A DNA stretch of 18,827 nucleotides, taken from contig CAZXLA010000058.1 of NCBI GenBank assembly GCA_964641895.1, positions 1 to 18,827 of the forward strand, in the 5' to 3' direction. Shown piece after piece: positions 14,154 through 18,827 of this stretch (position 1 is the first letter of the stretch; every line of letters starts with the position of its first letter). This stretch comes from UBA2421 sp964641895 (GTDB lineage Bacteria; Planctomycetota; Phycisphaerae; Tepidisphaerales; Tepidisphaeraceae). The translations under genes were made by a program, and so were the position numbers. The notes under the pieces were generated by a model, which saw nothing but the letters and a program-made list of their open reading frames with translations, searched no databases and had not been told where the DNA came from.

Positions 14154-16166
14154 ATGCGCTTGGAAAATCGTCATCTTTCAAATGCCGAGTCGTTCGTTCC
14201 GCGAAACCGCAAGCGCTATTTGGCGCTGGGTGCGATGCTCACTGTGGTAACTGTGCTTGCTTACCTGCCGTCATTGCAAGGCGGGTTTATCTGGGACGAT
14301 CCCGACTACGTCGTCAACAATTCCACCCTGCGCGACGCGAACGGTCTGCTGCGCATGTGGACTGATATCCGTTCGTTACCGCAGTGGTATCCGCTGGTGC
14401 ATACGACGTTTTGGGTCGAATACCAACTCTTCGGCCTGCAGCCACTGGCATTTAAGGTCACCAATCTCACGCTGCACATCGCAACGGCGCTGCTCCTGTG
14501 GCGATTGCTCCTACACCTCAACGTGCCGGGAGCATTCCTGGCTGCGGCGGTGTTTGCGTTGCATCCGGTGCATGTGGAATCGGTGGCGTGGATTACCGAG
14601 CGGAAGAATGCGCTGTCGGGATTGTTTTATGTTTTGGCGTTTGGGGCATATTGGAGGAGTCGGTTGTTGGTCGTAGGTTGTGAGTCGGGCCAGAACGGAT
14701 TGTCTACTCCAACCCAAACCCCACCACCTACAACCGCAAATCCTCGCGGGTACACCGCCGCACTGTGTTTTTTCGGGTGCGCGCTGCTGAGCAAAACCGT
14801 CACCGCCTCATTCCCGGCGGCGGTGCTGGTGGTGATTTGGTGGAAGGCGGGTCGGGTTCGATGGCGGGACATCAAACCGCTGTTGCCGTTCTTTGCGATG
14901 GGCATTGCCATGGGGGTGGTGACGGCGTCGCTGGAGCGAAACTTTGTGGGGGCGGTCGGGTCGGAATGGGATCACTCGCCGACGTGGTACGGCGAACTCG
15001 CGGCGCGAACACTCATCGCCGGGCGGGCGATCTGGTTCTATTTGGGAAAGCTGGTTTGGCCCGATCCAATTGCGTTCATGTACGAGCGGTGGACGATTGA
15101 CGTGCGCGATTGGACGCAATGGATTTATCCTGTTGCCGTGGTATTCGTATTCGTTGTGCTCGTGCTAAGCCGCAAGCGTTTGGGGAGGGGGCCGGTTGCG
15201 GCACTGCTGCTGTTCGTCGGAACGTTGTTTCCGGCGCTCGGGTTTTTTAACGTGTTTCCACACCGCTATTCGTTCGTCGCCGATCACTTTCAGCATCTGG
15301 CCAGCATTGCCATCACCACGCTCGTTTGCGCCGGCATCGCATTATCGCTTCGGCGGATGAACCAGCTTTGGCTTTGCGTGATCGTGCAAGGCGCGTTGAT
15401 CGTCGTGCTTGGCGCGCTCACATTTCGGCAGGGGTTTGCTTACAAGTCGGTTGAAACACTGTGGCAAGACACGGCGAAGAAATCGCCGCGGGCGTGGGTG
15501 GCGTATACCAACCTCGGCAAGCTAGCCGCCGACGCGGGGCGGCAGGAGCAGGCGATTGCGTACCACGCAAAAGCGCTGCAACTCGCGCCGTACGTGGCCG
15601 ACACCTGGTACAACATGGCCGCCGTCTATGCGACTCAGGAGAAGTGGCCCGAAGCGGTCGAAGCGTTTTCGCGCGTGATCGATTTGAGCAAAGGCAACCC
15701 GCGGGCGTCGGTGAATCTTGATGCGCTCATCGGCTTGGCGCGCCTTGCCGGCTTGCATGAAAACGATGCGGCCAAGGTCGAAGCCCTGTTCAGACAAGCG
15801 ATCGCCCTCCGCGGCGATTACCCGCCGGCGCGGCTGCATTACGCGCGGTTCCTGAAGCGCGTCGGGCGCACCGGCGATGCAATCGAGCAGTACGCCGAGA
15901 TGGTCGAACTAGCCCCAAACGATTTTGGCGTGCGCGCCGAACTTGGAACGATGCTCCTCAATGCCGCCCTCTACTCCGCCGCGGCAGAGCAGTTGGAGAT
16001 TGCGGTTCGCCTGCAACCGACGTCGCAGGACGCGTGGACCAATCTGGGCTTTGCGCAATTGGGCAGCGGGCAGAAGCAGCGGGCGGTGGCATCTTTTGGG
16101 CGCGCCCTGTCTGTCAACTCGGGGAATGAGCTGGCGAAGAAAGGTTTGATCGAAGCAAGAAAGTAG
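14154..16166 (+). CDS. TMTC-like multi-pass membrane protein with C-terminal TPR repeats (putative GT-C glycosyltransferase)
   Basis: 670 residues. The N-terminal two-thirds resembles GT-C glycosyltransferases and TMTC proteins, which transfer sugars from lipid-linked donors at the outer face of the membrane. A first membrane helix (22-40) is followed by GGFIWDDPDYV (43-53), whose acidic pair corresponds to the catalytic loop of GT-C enzymes. LVHTTFWVEYQLFG, HPVHVESVAWITERKNALSG and about nine further helices follow, up to residue 425. From about 445 to the end, four to five tetratricopeptide repeats can be placed (for example WVAYTNLGKLAADAGRQEQA and TWYNMAAVY). Residues of about 170-198 (Ser/Thr/Pro-rich) lie in a loop and coincide with an imperfect inverted repeat. 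TTG at 14151 precedes the chosen ATG. The acceptor is unknown. Confidence 0.87.
   Translation: MRLENRHLSNAESFVPRNRKRYLALGAMLTVVTVLAYLPSLQGGFIWDDPDYVVNNSTLRDANGLLRMWTDIRSLPQWYPLVHTTFWVEYQLFGLQPLAFKVTNLTLHIATALLLWRLLLHLNVPGAFLAAAVFALHPVHVESVAWITERKNALSGLFYVLAFGAYWRSRLLVVGCESGQNGLSTPTQTPPPTTANPRGYTAALCFFGCALLSKTVTASFPAAVLVVIWWKAGRVRWRDIKPLLPFFAMGIAMGVVTASLERNFVGAVGSEWDHSPTWYGELAARTLIAGRAIWFYLGKLVWPDPIAFMYERWTIDVRDWTQWIYPVAVVFVFVVLVLSRKRLGRGPVAALLLFVGTLFPALGFFNVFPHRYSFVADHFQHLASIAITTLVCAGIALSLRRMNQLWLCVIVQGALIVVLGALTFRQGFAYKSVETLWQDTAKKSPRAWVAYTNLGKLAADAGRQEQAIAYHAKALQLAPYVADTWYNMAAVYATQEKWPEAVEAFSRVIDLSKGNPRASVNLDALIGLARLAGLHENDAAKVEALFRQAIALRGDYPPARLHYARFLKRVGRTGDAIEQYAEMVELAPNDFGVRAELGTMLLNAALYSAAAEQLEIAVRLQPTSQDAWTNLGFAQLGSGQKQRAVASFGRALSVNSGNELAKKGLIEARK
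14661..14736. repeat. Imperfect inverted repeat inside the TMTC-like gene
   Basis: The 22-nt arms at 14661-14682 (CGGTTGTTGGTCGTAGG...) and 14715-14736 are inverted copies matching at about 17 of 22 positions. They enclose about 32 nt. The translated stretch is rich in Thr, Pro and Ser, unlike the hydrophobic flanks, and sits between two predicted membrane helices. The frame is preserved. Confidence 0.6.
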
Positions 16167-16178
16167 AAAGCTGCAGCG

Positions 16179-16197
16179 GCGCCGGATCAGCCGGCGC
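16179..16197. terminator. Hairpin between convergent genes, possible bidirectional 3' end
   Basis: GCGCCGG-ATCAG-CCGGCGC is a perfect 7-bp GC-rich stem located 13 nt after the TMTC-like gene's stop. It overlaps the last codons of the opposing gene, whose TGA lies in the loop. No T-run follows on either strand, so intrinsic termination is only a possibility. Confidence 0.35.
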
Positions 16198-16852
16198 TGG
16201 CGTATTGCTTCCGCGCCACATCCAGTTGCTGACGGGCGGATTGCCACGCCGCGCTTTGGGCCACGCGCGATCTCGCATCATCGCGCAGCCGGCGCAGTTC
16301 GGCGCCGGCGTCAACCAGCGCGTACCGCGCGGCTTCCACGTTCACGTCGCTGGCGAGCGCCGACTTGCGCAGGTCGGTGATCCGCGCCCGGATGCGCATG
16401 ACATTCGCGGCGGCGTGAAACATGGTCTGCGGATTTGCTTCCGACGGGTGGCGCCGCTTCTCGCCGTGTTGCTTTTCAACTGCGGCGACGGCCGATTGCA
16501 GCTTCAAATCAAGGTCGATGAATTCGTGGCTCAGTTCCACCGCGCTGGTCGCCTCCGCGAATGCTCTCTGATGCAGCGCCTGCGCCGCATGCAGGTTGAC
16601 GACCGCCGTGTCATACTCGCTGGTCGCCTCCACCGTTCGGCGGGCGGCTTTGGCGGCTTGGCGAAGCTGGCCCTTGGCGACATCAATCTGCCGCGACGCC
16701 GCATTCACCGCCGCCCAATTGATGCGACGCTTCGGTTCCGGATGCCGGTTGATCGAGATCGATACCGCCACCGCCGAACCCGCCATGGTCGACGGCGGAA
16801 GGACGACCGCAGCGGTCAAGGTTGCAAGGAGGATGGAAACTGTTCGTCGCAT
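16187..16852 (-). CDS. Secreted helical, probably coiled-coil protein of unknown function
   Basis: A 221-residue protein not recognised as a named family. Residues 1-24 form a signal peptide (MRRTVSILLATLTAAVV, then an AG/S cleavage context). From about 45 on it is almost wholly Ala/Arg/Glu-rich helix with heptad-like spacing (VNAASRQIDVAKGQLRQAAK, ELRRLRDDARSRVA), broken near 128-140 by a Pro-containing turn (RRHPSEANPQ). This resembles small periplasmic coiled-coil proteins. The frame extends to 17149, but that part covers the opposing gene and its promoter region, so the signal-peptide Met at 16852 is used; no good Shine-Dalgarno is seen. It is divergent from the small membrane protein and convergent with the TMTC-like gene, whose stop is 20 bp away. 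Confidence 0.75.
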   Translation of the reverse strand: MRRTVSILLATLTAAVVLPPSTMAGSAVAVSISINRHPEPKRRINWAAVNAASRQIDVAKGQLRQAAKAARRTVEATSEYDTAVVNLHAAQALHQRAFAEATSAVELSHEFIDLDLKLQSAVAAVEKQHGEKRRHPSEANPQTMFHAAANVMRIRARITDLRKSALASDVNVEAARYALVDAGAELRRLRDDARSRVAQSAAWQSARQQLDVARKQYASAG

Positions 16853-16964
16853 CGCTTCAACTATCGGCTTAACGACCCGTCGCCGGGCGGAACGCACCAT
16901 CAATAATAGTACGATCGACCGAATGCGAATCGCAATCGAGGAATCCAGCAGGCAGGCGTAAAAA

Positions 16965-17171
16965 ATGCGTAAGTGGTTATCCAGACTGACTTTCAGCTTC
17001 CTCATTATTGCCGGCGCGTGCGGGTTCGAGGCGTTCGAAGGCTTTGCCGGACGTCGACCGGCGCGGGTCGCGTGGCAGCATATTGCCTTCGCGGTGGCGG
17101 CGGCGGGGGCGTTTATTTTTTTCCTTGCGGCGGTGCGGATCCGGCGCACTCCGAACGACCCTCGCGATTAA
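16965..17171 (+). CDS. Small two-helix membrane protein of unknown function
   Basis: 68 residues. A short basic start (MRKWLSR) is followed by a first hydrophobic helix of about 8-21, a positively charged turn (AGRRPARVAWQ) and a second helix of about 39-58 (IAFAVAAAGAFIFFLAAVRI), then a basic tail. By the positive-inside rule the turn and the termini compete, so topology is unclear. It lies 49 bp upstream of mnmG on the same strand and could be co-transcribed. A 12-codon ORF starting with ATG at 16923 ends at 16961, four bases before this start, and might act as a leader. A TACGAT at 16910-16915 could be a -10 box. No family is recognised. Confidence 0.55.
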   Translation: MRKWLSRLTFSFLIIAGACGFEAFEGFAGRRPARVAWQHIAFAVAAAGAFIFFLAAVRIRRTPNDPRD

Positions 17172-17220
17172 CACCCTTCGCTTTCCTCGGCCCGCCCGCC
17201 TCTCTATCATCTCTCTGAAC

Positions 17221-18827
17221 GTGAACAGGGAATTTGATGTCATCATCATCGGCGGCGGGCACGCTGGCGCCGAGGCGGCTTGGGCGGCCGCGCGGCTTGG
17301 CGCGCGCACCGCGCTGGTCACGCTGGATGAAACCAAAATCGGCGCGATGAGCTGCAACCCCGCGATCGGCGGGCTGGCCAAGGGGCAGATGGTCCGCGAG
17401 ATCGATGCCCTCGGCGGGCTGATGGGCCTGGCGATTGATAACACCGGCATTCAGTTCCACATGCTCAACCGAAGCAAAGGCCCAGCGGTGTGGGGGCCTC
17501 GCGCACAAGCCGACAAATACAAATACGCAGTAGAAGTGCAGCGGCTGCTTGGGACTTGCTCAAACCTGACGATTGTGAAAGGTGAAGTTGCGGAAATCGA
17601 GACGGTCGATGTTTCAGGGTTGGTAACTCAGAGCGCACCCATAACGAAACGAGAGCCGAGCGGCTCCGCCGCCGGTACATCACGCCGTGTAACGGGTGTA
17701 ACGCTTTCCGATGGAGCGCAACTTCGCGCCCGATCGGTCGTCATCACCACCGGCACATTCCTCCGCGCGCTGATGCACACCGGTGAAACCAAAACCGAAG
17801 GCGGCCGCGTGGGCGAGGCGGCGGCGAAGGGCCTATCGGGTTGCCTGACGCGGCTCGGCCTTGAACTCGGCCGGTTAAAAACCGGCACCCCGCCGCGGCT
17901 GCATCGCGATTCGATCGACTTTTCAAAATTCGAGACCCAGGCCGGCGACGAACCGCCGGCGCCGTTTTCGTTTCTGAACGAGTATGCGGAATTTCGGATT
18001 TCGGATTTTGAATTTCGGATTGATTCATCAAGTCCACAATCCGCAATCCGCAATCCGAAATGGAAGCCGCCTCTCCCGCAAATCCATTGCTGGATCGGCG
18101 GAACCAATGAGCAGATTCACGAGATCATCCGCGCCAACCTGCATCGCGCGCCAATGTACTCCGGGCAGATTAGTTCCACCGGTCCGCGGTATTGTCCGAG
18201 CATTGAAGACAAGGTGGTGCGGTTTGCCGATCGGCCGTCACACCAGATTTTTCTCGAGCCCGAGGGGCTGGATACGCCCGAGATTTACGTAAACGGCATC
18301 AGCACCAGCCTGCCGGCCGACGTGCAGGAACCGATGATTCGGCTGATCGACGGTCTACAGAACGCGAAGATTCTGCGCTACGGCTACGCGGTCGAATACG
18401 ACATGGTCTGGCCGACGCAAATTCGCGCCACGCTCGAAACCAAACGGATTGCCGGGCTTTACCTCGCAGGCCAGATCAACGGCACCAGTGGTTATGAAGA
18501 AGCCGCAGCGCAAGGTCTGGTTGCCGGCATCAACGCAGCGCGAAAAGTCCTTCAAGCCGATTCTGAGCAAAGCGAAGATTCGGATCAGGATTTTGTCCTC
18601 AGGCGCGATCAAGCCTACATCGGCGTGTTGATCGACGATCTGGTGACCAAGCCCCCGACCGAACCGTATCGCATGTTCACCAGCCGGGCCGAGCATCGCC
18701 TGCAGTTGCGCAACGACAACGCCGACGATCGCCTCACCGCACTCGGCCGAAACATTGGCCTGGTCGATGACGCGCGGTGGAATGCGTTCACCGCCCGGCG
18801 CGACCGTATCGACGCCGCCGTGGTCGC
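17221..18827 (+). CDS. mnmG: tRNA uridine-5-carboxymethylaminomethyl modification enzyme MnmG (partial, runs off the window)
   Basis: An FAD-dependent enzyme that, with MnmE, installs the 5-carboxymethylaminomethyl group on U34 of several tRNAs. About 535 N-terminal residues are present and the C-terminal helical part is missing. Motifs: the FAD fold GGGHAGAEAA (11-20), SCNPAIGGLAKGQMVREIDALGG (44 on), KTGTPPRL, the first GidA signature GPRYCPSIEDKV, the second signature AGQINGTSGYEEAAAQG, and AYIGVLIDDLVTK.PTEPYRMFTSRAEHRL. The start is GTG at 17221, fixed by homology; no Shine-Dalgarno is visible. Two stretches are foreign to the family: about 134-157 (a Ser/Thr-rich insert with a GAGCC/GGCTC hairpin) and about 255-285, where an inverted repeat encodes EFRISDFEFRI...SAIRNPK between FSFLNE and LPQIHCWI. 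The frame is intact throughout. Confidence 0.96.
   Translation, partial: MNREFDVIIIGGGHAGAEAAWAAARLGARTALVTLDETKIGAMSCNPAIGGLAKGQMVREIDALGGLMGLAIDNTGIQFHMLNRSKGPAVWGPRAQADKYKYAVEVQRLLGTCSNLTIVKGEVAEIETVDVSGLVTQSAPITKREPSGSAAGTSRRVTGVTLSDGAQLRARSVVITTGTFLRALMHTGETKTEGGRVGEAAAKGLSGCLTRLGLELGRLKTGTPPRLHRDSIDFSKFETQAGDEPPAPFSFLNEYAEFRISDFEFRIDSSSPQSAIRNPKWKPPLPQIHCWIGGTNEQIHEIIRANLHRAPMYSGQISSTGPRYCPSIEDKVVRFADRPSHQIFLEPEGLDTPEIYVNGISTSLPADVQEPMIRLIDGLQNAKILRYGYAVEYDMVWPTQIRATLETKRIAGLYLAGQINGTSGYEEAAAQGLVAGINAARKVLQADSEQSEDSDQDFVLRRDQAYIGVLIDDLVTKPPTEPYRMFTSRAEHRLQLRNDNADDRLTALGRNIGLVDDARWNAFTARRDRIDAAVV
17653..17666. repeat. Short hairpin within an extra segment of mnmG
   Basis: GAGCC-GAGC-GGCTC, a 5-bp stem, lies in the extra segment coding for about residues 134-157, which has no counterpart in typical MnmG between GEV.EI and V.GV.L.DG. 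The stem is short, so its status as a repeat module is tentative. Confidence 0.35.
17991..18061. repeat. Inverted repeat of CGGATT units inside mnmG
   Basis: The left arm (17991-18022) contains ATTTCGGATT twice plus CGGATTG. The right arm (18037-18061) is its inverted form, with three ATCCG units spaced seven bases apart. A 14-nt loop separates them. In the mnmG frame it encodes alternating FRIS/DFEFRI and SAIRNPK peptides. Removing it restores the ordinary MnmG sequence. Confidence 0.8.

Noticed and set aside
16853..17149. Extension of the secreted helical protein to 320 residues
   Set aside because: It is Arg/Ala-rich, antisense to the small membrane protein, and would mask a clear signal peptide starting at 16852.

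Overview
The window is GC-rich chromosomal DNA, most likely from a planctomycete, probably a Phycisphaerae-type lineage. This is inferred from gene content and repeat style, not from a marker gene. Pointers are a secreted protein joining a squalene-cyclase-like toroid to DUF4159 domains, a multi-S1-domain protein, a DXS with the active-site variant ICESH, and dense hairpin repeats both between and inside genes. No rRNA, tRNA, CRISPR array, transposase or phage gene was seen.

Layout. 1-131 (+) is the end of a gene, possibly folP-like. 260-1801 (-) is an M32 metallocarboxypeptidase, divergent from a five-S1-domain RNA-binding protein (2011-3522, +). The gap between them carries two tandem palindromes that look like operators. 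3778-6033 (+) is the secreted toroid/DUF4159 protein. It converges on an Eis-like N-acetyltransferase (6208-7452, -). Next comes a decayed FkbM-type methyltransferase remnant (7534-7803, -).

From 14099 down to 7922 the minus strand carries a small secreted protein, a CrtI-type phytoene desaturase, the small subunit of exonuclease VII (xseB), a short-chain polyprenyl diphosphate synthase (ispA type) and 1-deoxyxylulose-5-phosphate synthase (dxs). xseB-ispA-dxs is a classical bacterial gene order. DXS makes the first MEP-pathway intermediate, the prenyl synthase builds FPP or GGPP, and CrtI desaturates a carotenoid, so this block probably supplies membrane isoprenoids and carotenoids. No phytoene synthase (crtB) is in the window.

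14154-16166 (+) is a membrane GT-C/TMTC-like protein with C-terminal TPRs. It converges on a secreted helical, probably coiled-coil protein (16187-16852, -). 16965-17171 (+) is a two-helix membrane protein. mnmG, the tRNA-uridine modification enzyme, begins at 17221 (+) and runs off the window.

The most unusual content is the repeat layer. Two 86-nt elements (6048-6133 and 11622-11707) share an exact 20-17-12-17-20 nt plan of four hairpins, while the stem sequences differ with compensating changes. A second long element (10080-10191) has a similar design but different sequence. Single-hairpin relatives occur at 3546-3569, 3676-3710 and 6176-6195. Related hairpin or inverted-repeat modules lie in frame inside crtI, ispA (probably twice), the TMTC-like gene and mnmG (probably twice), where they appear to add short peptides to otherwise conserved enzymes.
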